64,000 nucleotides of DNA, from contig JAPORQ010000081.1 of the NCBI GenBank assembly GCA_026710155.1, positions 23,610 through 87,609 of the forward strand. The letters are read 5' to 3'. Positions 53,303-62,638 of this stretch are shown in pieces. The stretch is from Paracoccaceae bacterium. GTDB taxonomy: Bacteria; Pseudomonadota; Alphaproteobacteria; Rhodobacterales; Rhodobacteraceae. The position numbers were made by a program, and so were the translations under genes. How positions within the stretch are numbered: the stretch's first letter is position 1; each line of letters starts with the position of its first letter. A model generated the notes under the pieces. That model saw only the letters and a program-made list of their open reading frames with translations. It was not told where the DNA came from and made no database searches.

Positions 53303-54838
53303 ATGAAACAGAACCCACCAAATATAGTATTGATAATGGCCGATCAGCTGGCACCACAGTTTACCGGAACCTATGGCCATCCACTTGTCAAGACTCCCCA
53401 TATGGATGCCTTGGCTGCGAGGGGGGCACAATTTGATTGGGCCTATTGTAATTCCCCACTCTGTGCCCCTTCCCGATTTAGCTTCATGTCAGGTCAACTT
53501 GTAACGAATATAGCAGCCTATGACAATGCCAGCGAGTTTCCTTCCTCAATCCTTACCTTCTCCCATTATTTGAGGGTCATGGGATACAATACCTGTCTTG
53601 CCGGGAAGATGCATTTTGTCGGACCCGATCAACTGCATGGTTTTGAGGAAAGGGTCACCACAGACATCTACCCTTCCAATTTTGCCTGGACACCAAACTG
53701 GGAATTGCCGGATGAGCGAATTGACCGCTGGTATCATAATATGGATTCGGTTTTTGAAGCGGGATGTGCAACTTCCACATTTCAAATCGCCTACGATGAA
53801 GAAGTATCATTCAGTACCAGGAAAAAACTGGTGGAATTTGCCGGGAACAGGGAACGACCCTTCTGTCTGGTGGCCAGTTTCATCCATCCACACGACCCTT
53901 ATGTTGCTACTCCAGAGTGGTGGAATCTATATGAAAATGTCGAGATTGATCTTCCCAGCAACGTACTAGACTATGACCAACTTGATCCCTTCTCCCAAAG
54001 AATTATGGCGGGGATAGAATCAAATAACCCCGAGATTACCGAAAAAGTCATCAAGAATGCCCGCAGGGGCTATTATGCCAATATGTCATATTTTGATAGT
54101 CAAATAGGCATGATCGTTCAGACCCTGAAGGAAACCGAACAATTTGACAATACCATAATTATTCTTACAGCCGATCATGGTGAAATGCTAGGAGAAAGGG
54201 GCTTGTGGTATAAAATGAACTTCTTTGAGCCATCTGGTCGGGTTCCCATGATTATGGCCGGTCCGGGAATTATCAATCGAAAGGTCAAGAGTATTTGTTC
54301 ATTGGTGGATGTCCTTCCCACCCTTATTGATATTGGGGTTCAGGAGGGCATGGAAGAACCTGCACTGGTCCAGGCCATAGATGGCCGTTCCCTGCTGCCA
54401 ATGGCAACTGATGATTTTGAAGATGGGGGAGAGGCGATCGGTGAGTATTGTGCTGAACTTACTCCCAGTCCGGTGTTTATGATCAGGAGGGGTGATTACA
54501 AGTTCATATGTTCCGAAGGAGACCCACCTTTATTGTTTAATCTGGAAGACGACCCGGAGGAGCTTGACAACCTTGTTGGCAAGAATGAATATGCTGCCAT
54601 TCTAGAAGAGTTTGAAAGGGAAGCTGCCAACCGCTGGGATATTGACAAAATCAAGTCAGATATAATTGCCAAGCAAAAACAACGGCATACCTTGTTTAAG
54701 GCCTTGGAGAAGGGAAAGGTTACCCATTGGGATTACAATCCCCCTAGGGATGCAAGCAAAGAATATGTCAGAACCCACATGGATTGGAAATTCGCAACGG
54801 AAAAAACCAGGGTACCACCATATAGGCCGAGTTCTTAA
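53303..54838 (+). CDS. betC: Choline-O-sulfatase
   Basis: A 511-residue type I sulfatase. Seen: PNIVLIMADQLAPQ with metal-binding Asp14, the formylglycine site Cys54-Ala-Pro-Ser-Arg in NSPLCAPSRFSFMSGQ, AGKMHFVGPDQLHGF and ERVTTDIYPSNFAWTPNW, which are specific to the BetC branch, and ADHGEMLGERGLWYK. The long C-terminal tail closing the active site is also present. It hydrolyses choline-O-sulfate to choline and sulfate. No betA/betB/betI genes are nearby; choline would feed betaine synthesis and, by demethylation, the sarcosine oxidase encoded upstream. Confidence 0.92.
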   Translation: MKQNPPNIVLIMADQLAPQFTGTYGHPLVKTPHMDALAARGAQFDWAYCNSPLCAPSRFSFMSGQLVTNIAAYDNASEFPSSILTFSHYLRVMGYNTCLAGKMHFVGPDQLHGFEERVTTDIYPSNFAWTPNWELPDERIDRWYHNMDSVFEAGCATSTFQIAYDEEVSFSTRKKLVEFAGNRERPFCLVASFIHPHDPYVATPEWWNLYENVEIDLPSNVLDYDQLDPFSQRIMAGIESNNPEITEKVIKNARRGYYANMSYFDSQIGMIVQTLKETEQFDNTIIILTADHGEMLGERGLWYKMNFFEPSGRVPMIMAGPGIINRKVKSICSLVDVLPTLIDIGVQEGMEEPALVQAIDGRSLLPMATDDFEDGGEAIGEYCAELTPSPVFMIRRGDYKFICSEGDPPLLFNLEDDPEELDNLVGKNEYAAILEEFEREAANRWDIDKIKSDIIAKQKQRHTLFKALEKGKVTHWDYNPPRDASKEYVRTHMDWKFATEKTRVPPYRPSS

Positions 54839-54884
54839 TTCAAGACCAAGCAAGTAAACCTGTAATATATGAAATTGATGACAA

Positions 54885-55961
54885 ATGGCACTCTTTCAAT
54901 TCAACGAAAACACCTTCACTAGTATTGAAGAAACAACCTTCAAGGAAGTAGGTAAACTTGAGCGGGATATTCAAACTCTGATCAAGACCCAACCTGAAAT
55001 AATCTCACCGGATACATTGATAGTTAGTGAAGAATTTAGTCCATGGGAGGATAGTGATAATCGAATAGATCTTTTGGGTATTGACAGCGAAGCAAACCTT
55101 GTTGTTATTGAATTGAAGCGTATGGATGGTGGGGATATGGACCTTCAGGCGGTTCGATATGCCGCCATGGTTTCTGCAATGACATTCGATGATTTAGTGG
55201 GATATTATGAGAAATTTCTAAAAAATAACAATTATGAAGGTGACGCTGATGCAAAGTATTTATTGTATGAATTCCTTGATATGGGAGATTCTGATGTAAT
55301 CGAATTGCAAACCGTTAAAATTGTACTTACCGCACAAAAATTTTCTAAAGAGTTGACAACTTCGGTTTTGTGGCTGAATGAACAAAAGTTGGACATACGT
55401 TGTGTAAGGTTACACCCCTACAACAATAATGGACAGATATTGATGGATGTACAAACGATTATCCCCTTGCCAGAAACTCATGTATACCAAACTCAACTTA
55501 GATGCCATAGTGAACGTGAACAAAAGTGGGCCAAAAAGGGGAAGGTCCCAAAATATAATGTATCCTTTGGTGGCAAACCATATCTTAATTTGAGCAAGCG
55601 AAAATTGATGTACACTATCTTTTCAGAGTTGTTTGAAAATGATGAAAATCCTGAAAATATTATGGAAATTCTACCCAGTCAAATTCAGGTATTCAATGGT
55701 TTACTAGAAGATGAGGAAGTTAGAAATAAACTAAAATCGAAGGACAAGGGTGCAAAATTATCCCAAACCAAACGATTCTTCTGTAAAAACAAAGAACCCG
55801 TACAACATCGGGGTAAAACGTATGTTTTGTCTAATCAATGGAGTAAAGATACCCTTGATTTGGTAAGTAGATTGGACAATGAATTTCCAAATCACAATAT
55901 TAAGGTAAGTGAGGCAGATCCTGAATTGAATATGGAAGGGGTTAACGAAAAAAACGGTTAA
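54885..55961 (+). CDS. NucS/DUF91-like PD-(D/E)XK nuclease-domain protein
   Basis: A 358-residue protein. The N-terminal half has VGKLERDIQTLIKTQPEII, then IDLLGIDSEANLVVIELKR, the Asp...Glu-x-Lys core of PD-(D/E)XK nucleases as found in NucS/DUF91 proteins, and MDLQAVRYAAMVSAM. The C-terminal half has no motif I recognise; it is basic and contains CHSEREQKWAKKGKVP and YLNLSKRKLMYTIFSELFE. NucS cuts mismatched DNA in actinobacteria and archaea; this shorter-core relative may act in repair or defence. It is a single gene with AT-rich codons between betC and fdxA. Confidence 0.72.
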   Translation: MALFQFNENTFTSIEETTFKEVGKLERDIQTLIKTQPEIISPDTLIVSEEFSPWEDSDNRIDLLGIDSEANLVVIELKRMDGGDMDLQAVRYAAMVSAMTFDDLVGYYEKFLKNNNYEGDADAKYLLYEFLDMGDSDVIELQTVKIVLTAQKFSKELTTSVLWLNEQKLDIRCVRLHPYNNNGQILMDVQTIIPLPETHVYQTQLRCHSEREQKWAKKGKVPKYNVSFGGKPYLNLSKRKLMYTIFSELFENDENPENIMEILPSQIQVFNGLLEDEEVRNKLKSKDKGAKLSQTKRFFCKNKEPVQHRGKTYVLSNQWSKDTLDLVSRLDNEFPNHNIKVSEADPELNMEGVNEKNG

Positions 55962-56076
55962 TTACAGACATCTACTTCTAGTTGGGTGGTAAGTGGATTT
56001 ATATTTCAAAGGTATAAACGAGTTAATTGCTCGCAAATAGATGAAGAACTACGTATTTTAGCACCAAAATATTGTA

Positions 56077-56415
56077 TCAGCTTCCCTCACCAGGTTTTTC
56101 CGAGAAATACTTTTCCATTTTACCTTCCTCAAATTCGTGACTCTCGGCATCAGGTGGAGCATCCTTCTTTTCCAGGATGACGGGCCAGATTTCAGAATAC
56201 TTGCGGTTGAACTCAACCCAATCTTCCATATCCGGTTCCGTATCGGGTCTAATTGCATCAACCGGACATTCAGGTTCGCAAACCCCACAATCAATACATT
56301 CGTCCGGATGTATGACCAACATGTTTTCACCTTCATAAAAACAGTCAACGGGGCATACTTCAACACAATCCGTGTATTTGCAAGCGATGCAACTATCAAT
56401 TACTACATATGTCAT
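56077..56415 (-). CDS. fdxA: Seven-iron ferredoxin FdxA
   Basis: A 112-residue ferredoxin. From ATG 56415 it reads [20 protein letters not shown]. Cysteines 9, 17 and 50 with Cys21 and 40, 43, 46 give one 3Fe-4S and one 4Fe-4S cluster (ICxxCGxCxxxCP-like [13 protein letters not shown]). The acidic tail is typical of alphaproteobacterial FdxA. A frame extending upstream to 56439 lacks a better start. In related genomes fdxA is near the Suv3-like helicase and carD, and the helicase gene follows here 147 bp upstream; carD is not in the window. Confidence 0.93.
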   Translation of the reverse strand: MTYVVIDSCIACKYTDCVEVCPVDCFYEGENMLVIHPDECIDCGVCEPECPVDAIRPDTEPDMEDWVEFNRKYSEIWPVILEKKDAPPDAESHEFEEGKMEKYFSEKPGEGS

Positions 56416-56562
56416 TTTTGTCTTGGGAAAATCCGCCAAAATGTACTTTACAATGGCTAGGTATTTATCATTTGCCTTGTTTCAACCTGTTTTGCGAATA
56501 TAACAAGCAAATTTTACAATTTTGTTTCCGATAAAATAAAATACTGGATTTGCAATCAGATT

Positions 56563-59505
56563 TTATAATTTATCCCTGATATCCATCAATGCTGCAAAGG
56601 GATGATCGGGATCAATTCTTTTTGGAAAGGGTTTGGTATTTCTGGACTTCCTTGAATCTGATCTGCTGGAGTGTCTGGATTTAGCATTATTGCCAAATTT
56701 ACCCTTGTGTCCCTTTCCGCTTCTGGGTCTAAATGAAATTCCTCTTTCTCCCTGTTCCTGCCCTTGACTCCTTGGGAAATTCCCTTTTGGGGGTAAAGCC
56801 CTTTTGGGTTTCCACTTATAGGTATAAACCACCTCATTTATGACCTCTTTGACCTTTTCATTCACATTCTCTGCAAGAGATTGATTCTTGTTGGTCTTCA
56901 CGAGTGTCGCTTCTGTACTGTTTTCGTTTTCAATGCCGTTCATCTTTCCTGCTTCCACCTCGGTATTGTCTTGCACTGACTCATTGGCATCTGTTATTGT
57001 TTCAGAAATGGGTTGTTTCAAATTGGTCTCTTCAGTTTTGGTATTTATATCCTCTTTCTGATCTATAACTTCCTCAACTTTTTCTGAACTTTTAGATACA
57101 TCTTCGTTGGAAGGGGTAATTGATTTCTGATTTTCTTCCCTGATTACGGTGTATCCCAACCCCTTCATGAATTCTGAAAACTTTTCATGTGACAAACCGG
57201 TAATGGAAAGCATCTCGGCCGAGGGTCCAAACCCTTTCCTGCCATCCTCTACCCTGATTAGATTCATCAACCGTTCCAGAATATCCACCCTGATGGCCAA
57301 GTTGCCAATCTGGTAATATCCACATTTGGGAAAATACCCTTCTGGTGCTTCTGGCAATTGGGTCAATGAAGTTAAACCTAAGGGCGGTGATGGTGGAAAT
57401 TCAGAAAAATCATTTTGCAAGGACCAAAGAGTTAATCTCATGCGGGTCGGGAATGGCTTGATTGAGGTGAACTCGTAAACCGAATACTGTCCGAACCTGA
57501 CACCTAAAGCCCTGAGAATTTTTCTCTTTTCCTGATCAAGGTCTTTTACTTCCTTGGACACAGTGTCTCTTTTGATGATACCAAATTCTTCGACGATGCG
57601 TTGGGCAAAAGCCTTTACCTCACCTTCCATGGAATCGGCATTTCTCAGTTTCAGCAGGTTTTCCAAATCAACCCTGATCTTTTGTGAGACATATGCTTCC
57701 AGCCTAGATAGAACCTTTGCCTTTACCTTGTCCCCAGCAATCTTATCCACAAAAACCCTTATCTTGGGTTCGTATGGATCATCCCCCTTTACAAGTTTAC
57801 CAACTGCCTGATTGCCCCACATGAGGCCGCCCTGCTCGGTTATATCGAATTCCTGGTTTGGTGCCTTTGCTATATTGTTCGCAAGCTGTTCGAATTGTGG
57901 TCCAATAATTTTAGTTGTAACTTCCTTCAGGACTTTTTCTTCATCAGGAGTTGAACCAAGGTTGCGGAAAAATCTAAAGCCTTCCAACTTGCCAATATTC
58001 TGTCCCTCGATTTCAATACCACCATCTTCATTTAATTCTGGCACTAATAGCTCCTTTTTACCAAGTTTCCTTAATAATACACTTACTTTTACATCAATAA
58101 ACCTGTTGGTAAGTTTGCGATGAAGCGAATCTGAAAGTCGATCTTCAATTCCACGGGTTCTTTCCCGCCAGTATTTTGTATCCTCAATCCAGTCAGACTT
58201 TTGTGCTACATAGGTCCAATTTCTAATAGAAGCGAGATTGGCCGACAGGCTTTCAATTCCACCTTCTGTATTATCTATTCGCTCCAACTGCAAATTCAGC
58301 CAGTCTTCAGGTATGTAATTCCCGTTTCTGAGAAACCAAAATATTTTTGAAACAAATGGCGCATGGTTGGTAATTCCGGCACTCTTGAAATCAGGTACCT
58401 GACACACATCCCAAAGCAATTCAACCTCCAAAGAATTAAGTGCTTCATTCTCAAATGCATTGTTTGCCATCAAGTCCTTGAGGACTAGAATATCCGTGGT
58501 GTCCCTGGTCAGGGCAAGCATGGGATTGTTGCTTGGAATTGAAAGGGATTTAAGAAGGGTTTGCAGAGAACGATAGTCGAGATCCGCATTTCTCCATTGG
58601 ATTTTCCTGATCGGGTCATATCGGCTGTTTTCAATAGCATCGACCATATCCATTGGAATTTCCTCACAGCCTTTCACGATACCGAACGTTCCGGACCTCT
58701 TGTATCTTCCAGCCCGGCCAGCAATTTGACCGGTTTCCATGGGTGTAAGATACCTGTATCTTCGACCATCAAATTTCCGCAACTTGCAAAATGCAACATG
58801 GTCGATATCAAGGTTCAATCCCATTCCAATGGCATCCGTTGCAACAAGGTAGTTCACCTCGCCACTTTGATAGATATCCACCTGTGCATTTCTGGTTCTC
58901 GGGCTCAAACCGCCAGAAACAACTGCCGCCCCACCCTTCAATCTCCTGATCATTTCCGCATGATAATAAATGTCATCAAGGGAAAACCCTACGATGGCTG
59001 TCCTTGGTTCCAACCGTGAAATATCTTTTTTTCCGGCATAGGTAAGCGTCGAGAATCGGTCTCTTCGCTCAAATGAAATGTTGCCAAGAAGACTCGAAAT
59101 CACCTGCTTGATGTTTTCAGAACCTAGAAAAAGGGTTTCCTTCTGTCCTCTGGCATGCAACAGGCGATGAGTAAAGATATGTCCCCGTTCAGGGTCAGAG
59201 CACAATTGAATTTCATCCACTGCGAGAAAATCAGTTCCCAATCTGGTTGGCATGGCCTCTGTTGTACAAACCCAATAGCAGGCCCGGTTGGGAACAATCC
59301 TTTCTTCACCGGTAATCAGGGCAACCTGTGAAGGTCCTACCCGCTTCACAACCTTGTCAAAAACCTCTCTGGCAAGTAATCTGAGTGGAAAACCTATGAC
59401 CCCGGACTTGTGGGTCAACATTTTTTCTATGGCAAAATTGGTTTTACCGGTATTGGTTGAACCCAGAATTACATTGACATGTGACTTGAAGTTGTAATTT
59501 GGCAT
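56563..59505 (-). CDS. Suv3-like superfamily 2 helicase
   Basis: A 980-residue helicase. Seen: Walker A GSTNTGKT at 15-22, FPLRLLAREV, the DEIQ box (about residue 97), SGGLSPRTRNAQVDIYQ, TDAIGMGLNLDIDHVAF and QIAGRAGRYKRSGTFG, the helicase C-terminal motifs. This is the bacterial family related to mitochondrial SUV3, an RNA helicase of RNA decay. The middle is a helical region with a DxKVSVLLRKL-like segment. The last 170 residues are a low-complexity tail, first acidic and Glu/Asn-rich, then basic with Lys/Arg/Ser/Gly, probably nucleic-acid binding and disordered. Confidence 0.88.
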   Translation of the reverse strand: MPNYNFKSHVNVILGSTNTGKTNFAIEKMLTHKSGVIGFPLRLLAREVFDKVVKRVGPSQVALITGEERIVPNRACYWVCTTEAMPTRLGTDFLAVDEIQLCSDPERGHIFTHRLLHARGQKETLFLGSENIKQVISSLLGNISFERRDRFSTLTYAGKKDISRLEPRTAIVGFSLDDIYYHAEMIRRLKGGAAVVSGGLSPRTRNAQVDIYQSGEVNYLVATDAIGMGLNLDIDHVAFCKLRKFDGRRYRYLTPMETGQIAGRAGRYKRSGTFGIVKGCEEIPMDMVDAIENSRYDPIRKIQWRNADLDYRSLQTLLKSLSIPSNNPMLALTRDTTDILVLKDLMANNAFENEALNSLEVELLWDVCQVPDFKSAGITNHAPFVSKIFWFLRNGNYIPEDWLNLQLERIDNTEGGIESLSANLASIRNWTYVAQKSDWIEDTKYWRERTRGIEDRLSDSLHRKLTNRFIDVKVSVLLRKLGKKELLVPELNEDGGIEIEGQNIGKLEGFRFFRNLGSTPDEEKVLKEVTTKIIGPQFEQLANNIAKAPNQEFDITEQGGLMWGNQAVGKLVKGDDPYEPKIRVFVDKIAGDKVKAKVLSRLEAYVSQKIRVDLENLLKLRNADSMEGEVKAFAQRIVEEFGIIKRDTVSKEVKDLDQEKRKILRALGVRFGQYSVYEFTSIKPFPTRMRLTLWSLQNDFSEFPPSPPLGLTSLTQLPEAPEGYFPKCGYYQIGNLAIRVDILERLMNLIRVEDGRKGFGPSAEMLSITGLSHEKFSEFMKGLGYTVIREENQKSITPSNEDVSKSSEKVEEVIDQKEDINTKTEETNLKQPISETITDANESVQDNTEVEAGKMNGIENENSTEATLVKTNKNQSLAENVNEKVKEVINEVVYTYKWKPKRALPPKGNFPRSQGQEQGERGISFRPRSGKGHKGKFGNNAKSRHSSRSDSRKSRNTKPFPKRIDPDHPFAALMDIRDKL

Positions 59506-59540
59506 GGTGTCAGGAAGCGGTAAGCTATAAGTCCAAGAGT

Positions 59541-60092
59541 TTATATTGAGTTACTCATCAACTCTTTTTTCAACCTGTCGATTGCTCCCCTGATTCCATA
59601 TCTGTTGGGAGATATTTGAAAAACCGCTTCATAGGCCTCCAATGCCTTGATTTTCTGTCCTGTGTTCTCATAAATCATGGCCAAACCATTCAAGGCACCA
59701 AAATGTTTCGGATTTAGTTTCAATGTACGATTTATGTCATCAATTGAAAGGTCGTAATTCAACATGAGATAATGGAGAGTGGCTCGAATATTCCAACCTT
59801 CGGCAAATTCAGGCCTGTTTACGACAATATAGTCCAAAATTTTCAAGGAAGCTTGAAATTGCCCACCGTTCATGTATTGAATCGATTGATCCAACAGACT
59901 GTTTATTTCTTCTGAACCAGAATCCATCCAATATGACAATATTCGACGTTCAATGACTTTGGTCTCTTGTGTAGTACTGGATTGTAGTTTATCAATCAAT
60001 TCGTTTGTTCTGGATTCATTTCCAGCAATTGAAGAAGGGAAAATGAAACTGGCAAGAAACCCAAGCAAGAACAAGAATTTTGGCAATTTCAT
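59541..60092 (-). CDS. Exported tetratricopeptide-repeat protein
   Basis: A 183-residue protein. A signal peptide (MKLPKFLFLLGFLASFIFPSSIAG) is followed by at least three TPR units, for example FQASLKILDYIVVNRPEFAEGW, YDLSIDDINRTLKLNPKHFGAL and KIKALEAYEAVFQISPNRYG, each with the small-large-aromatic pattern at the expected positions. Such proteins hold complexes together in the periplasm. It is upstream of the helicase gene on the same strand, 35 bp away, and divergent from the SCP2 gene. Confidence 0.82.
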   Translation of the reverse strand: MKLPKFLFLLGFLASFIFPSSIAGNESRTNELIDKLQSSTTQETKVIERRILSYWMDSGSEEINSLLDQSIQYMNGGQFQASLKILDYIVVNRPEFAEGWNIRATLHYLMLNYDLSIDDINRTLKLNPKHFGALNGLAMIYENTGQKIKALEAYEAVFQISPNRYGIRGAIDRLKKELMSNSI

Positions 60093-60151
60093 AGGGCAAT
60101 CCTAAGCCAAGAGTAAAAATTGGTTTATAGCAGAATACGAAAAAAATTACA

Positions 60152-60451
60152 ATGAACATCGAAACGACAATAATTGAAGAATTGAAAAAACTGCAATCGG
60201 GCCCGATTTGTCAAAAGGTTAGGTTTGAAGTCGAGGAAATTGGTTCCTTTGTTTTCTCTGGCAACGAGGTTTTGGCAAGTTATGAAACCAGGGAATGCAC
60301 CCTGATCGCTTCACTTGATACCTTCAAGGGACTGTTGAGGGGACGTCTCAACCCAACATTGATTTACATGAATGGTGAACTTAAAATCAAGGGAGATGTT
60401 GCCATAGCAATGCAATTGGGCAGATATTTGGGTAACATCAACAAAAACTAA
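60152..60451 (+). CDS. SCP2 sterol-binding domain protein
   Basis: A 99-residue single-domain protein. Seen: VEEIGSFVFSGNEV, CTLIASLDTFKGLLRGRLNP and YMNGELKIKGDVAIAMQLGRYL, the last being the typical C-terminal SCP2 motif. The domain forms a hydrophobic tunnel for lipids or acyl chains. The gene stands alone ahead of the alpha/beta hydrolase and could be cotranscribed with it; a lipid-handling role is likely, and the ligand unknown. Confidence 0.85.
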   Translation: MNIETTIIEELKKLQSGPICQKVRFEVEEIGSFVFSGNEVLASYETRECTLIASLDTFKGLLRGRLNPTLIYMNGELKIKGDVAIAMQLGRYLGNINKN

Positions 60452-60494
60452 TTCTGCAACAAGTCATTGTTTTGAGAAATTTCTATCAGAATTC

Positions 60495-61418
60495 ATGGAA
60501 AAAGCCCCCTACTTGAATGATATCGTAGAAGATTCATGTGACGTACAGGCCTATTGGGTCCTGGCCAAGGACAAGGTGAGGATAAGGGTGGCCATTTGGC
60601 AGGGTGGCGGAAGGGGCACAGTATTCATTTTTACAGGAAGGACGGAATACATAGAAAAATATGCTTCCATTGCCACTTTGTTCACGCAGAAGGGATACAA
60701 AGTTGTCATCCATGACTGGCGAGGCCAAGGCTTGTCAGACAGACTTCTCCCGAATTCCAATATTGGACATGTTGAACAATTTTCAGATTATCAAATGGAT
60801 CTGGATGAAGTCATCAATACTGCAAAACATCTGGATTTGCCTAGGCCCTATTTTCAGGTGTCCCATTCCATGGGGAGTTGTATAGGGTTGCGCACAATAC
60901 ATCAGAGGCAAATTTTCAAATCTTCGATTTTTACCGGTCCCATGTGGAAACTGCACGGCAAATCCCGTATGTTCGCTGCTAGGTTCATAACCTCACTTGC
61001 CATTTCATTTGGATTGGATGAGCGAATGATTTTTGGTGCTGATGAAAGAAATTACCTGCATTTATCCACACCGGAAAAGAACAGCCTCACTTCAGACCCT
61101 AAAATCTTTGGTTTTCTAAAATCCCAAATTGAAACACACCCAGAGTTGAACCTGGGAGGGCCATCATGGCGCTGGTTGTGGTCAGCAATCAGGGAGAATG
61201 ATTACCTGCTATCACTTCCCCCTCCAGATACCAAGGCACTGGTAATACTGGGAACAGAGGAAGTACTTGTTGATGTGAATACAATTATTTCCTATTGCCA
61301 AGATTGGAACAAGGTTGAACTGGAAATAATTCCTGGAACCAAACATGAGGTTTTGATGGAGTCCAAGGCAAGCAGGGATTTCGCCTTAAATCAGATTTTC
61401 TCTTTTCTGGATTCCTGA
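60495..61418 (+). CDS. Alpha/beta hydrolase, lysophospholipase-like (PldB-type)
   Basis: A 307-residue serine hydrolase. Seen: RTEYIEKYASIATLFTQKGY and DWRGQGLSDRLLPN, the pattern of monoacylglycerol lipase/lysophospholipase L2 proteins, the nucleophile elbow VSHSMGS with Ser, and a C-terminal GTKHEVLMES with the catalytic His. An Asp of the triad probably lies in VLVDVNT. No signal peptide. It is likely a cytoplasmic esterase of lipids; the neighbouring SCP2 protein could deliver substrate. Confidence 0.85.
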   Translation: MEKAPYLNDIVEDSCDVQAYWVLAKDKVRIRVAIWQGGGRGTVFIFTGRTEYIEKYASIATLFTQKGYKVVIHDWRGQGLSDRLLPNSNIGHVEQFSDYQMDLDEVINTAKHLDLPRPYFQVSHSMGSCIGLRTIHQRQIFKSSIFTGPMWKLHGKSRMFAARFITSLAISFGLDERMIFGADERNYLHLSTPEKNSLTSDPKIFGFLKSQIETHPELNLGGPSWRWLWSAIRENDYLLSLPPPDTKALVILGTEEVLVDVNTIISYCQDWNKVELEIIPGTKHEVLMESKASRDFALNQIFSFLDS

Positions 61419-61483
61419 TTCCAAATTGTTGGGAACAAAAAATCAAACTGTTATAATTTCAATATTCGAACAAGCCATCCATT

Positions 61484-62467
61484 ATGAAACAGTCCATGAA
61501 AGCAATGCAGCTCTTTGACCTTGGTCAAAAGCTGAAACTTGTTGATGCCCCAGTTCCCTTACCAATGGGAAATGAGATTCAAATCAAGGTAGAAGCCGTT
61601 GGTATCAATTTTGCTGACCTCCTGATTTGTAAAGGGAAATACCAGGTTCGGCCCGAACTCCCCTTTTCACCTGGCATGGAGGTATGTGGGATAGTCACCG
61701 ATTTGGGGCCAGAATGCCAAGGGTTTCAAAAGGGTGATCGGATTGTCGGTTTTGGAAACCATGGTGGTTTGGCAGAATATACTACCTTGCACCAAAACCA
61801 ATGCCTTCAAATTACCGGCAAATTGCCAGATATAGAAGCTGCCGGATTTATGGTTGCCTATGGTACATCGCATGTAGCCCTTACTCATCGGGCACGATTA
61901 ACTCCCGGAGAAAATCTGCTTGTTTTGGGTGCATCAGGCGGTGTTGGCAGAACTGCCGTGGAAATCGGGCATCTGATGGGCGCAAATGTAATTGCTGCAG
62001 CAAGCAATGATGACAAACTACAGGAAGCAAAGAGATCAGGTGCCGATCATGTGATCAATACCAGTACTGAAGACCTGCTCTCCAAGTTGAAGTCCCTCGG
62101 TGGTGCCGATGTGGTATATGATCCAGTTGGAGGCGATTTATTCAAACAGGCCTTGCGAGCGACCAATCCGGAAGGAAGAATAATTCCGATAGGCTTTGCT
62201 TCGGGTGAAATACCATCCATACCTGCCAATATCCTATTGGTAAAAAACCTGACTGTCATTGGCTGTTATTGGGGTGGTTACATGAATTTTGCTCCCAATA
62301 CAATCAGAGATAGCCTATGTGAGTTGTTCGGCTGGTTTGAAGCAGGTCGAATAAGACCTCTTGTGAAAGATGTTTTCCCGCTTGAAGATGCCAATTTGGC
62401 TTTGGAGACACTTGAATTGCGAAAAGCAATCGGAAAGGTGGTTGTCAGAATTCCAAGGGATATTTGA
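61484..62467 (+). CDS. NADPH:quinone oxidoreductase-like zinc-independent MDR protein
   Basis: A 327-residue medium-chain reductase. Seen: EAVGINFADLLICKGKYQVRPELPFSPGMEVCG at the substrate domain, without zinc-ligand cysteines, VLGASGGVGRTAVEIGHLMGA for NADPH binding, and ADVVYDPVGG. The family reduces quinones or enoyl groups. The protein's length is normal. It shares the strand with the hydrolase gene 65 bp upstream but a promoter-size gap remains. Confidence 0.9.
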   Translation: MKQSMKAMQLFDLGQKLKLVDAPVPLPMGNEIQIKVEAVGINFADLLICKGKYQVRPELPFSPGMEVCGIVTDLGPECQGFQKGDRIVGFGNHGGLAEYTTLHQNQCLQITGKLPDIEAAGFMVAYGTSHVALTHRARLTPGENLLVLGASGGVGRTAVEIGHLMGANVIAAASNDDKLQEAKRSGADHVINTSTEDLLSKLKSLGGADVVYDPVGGDLFKQALRATNPEGRIIPIGFASGEIPSIPANILLVKNLTVIGCYWGGYMNFAPNTIRDSLCELFGWFEAGRIRPLVKDVFPLEDANLALETLELRKAIGKVVVRIPRDI

Positions 62468-62638
62468 AGCAACCAGCACGATTCATCATCTATGAAATAA
62501 CAGATTGTTGTACTTTTTTCCACATGCAATTCAGCAAATAATGGTTACTTTTCAACCAAATCATTCTTGAAATTCCAAGCAAGAATTACAAAATATCATT
62601 TAACAATATTTTACTAATTACTTGGTAAGAGGGACATT

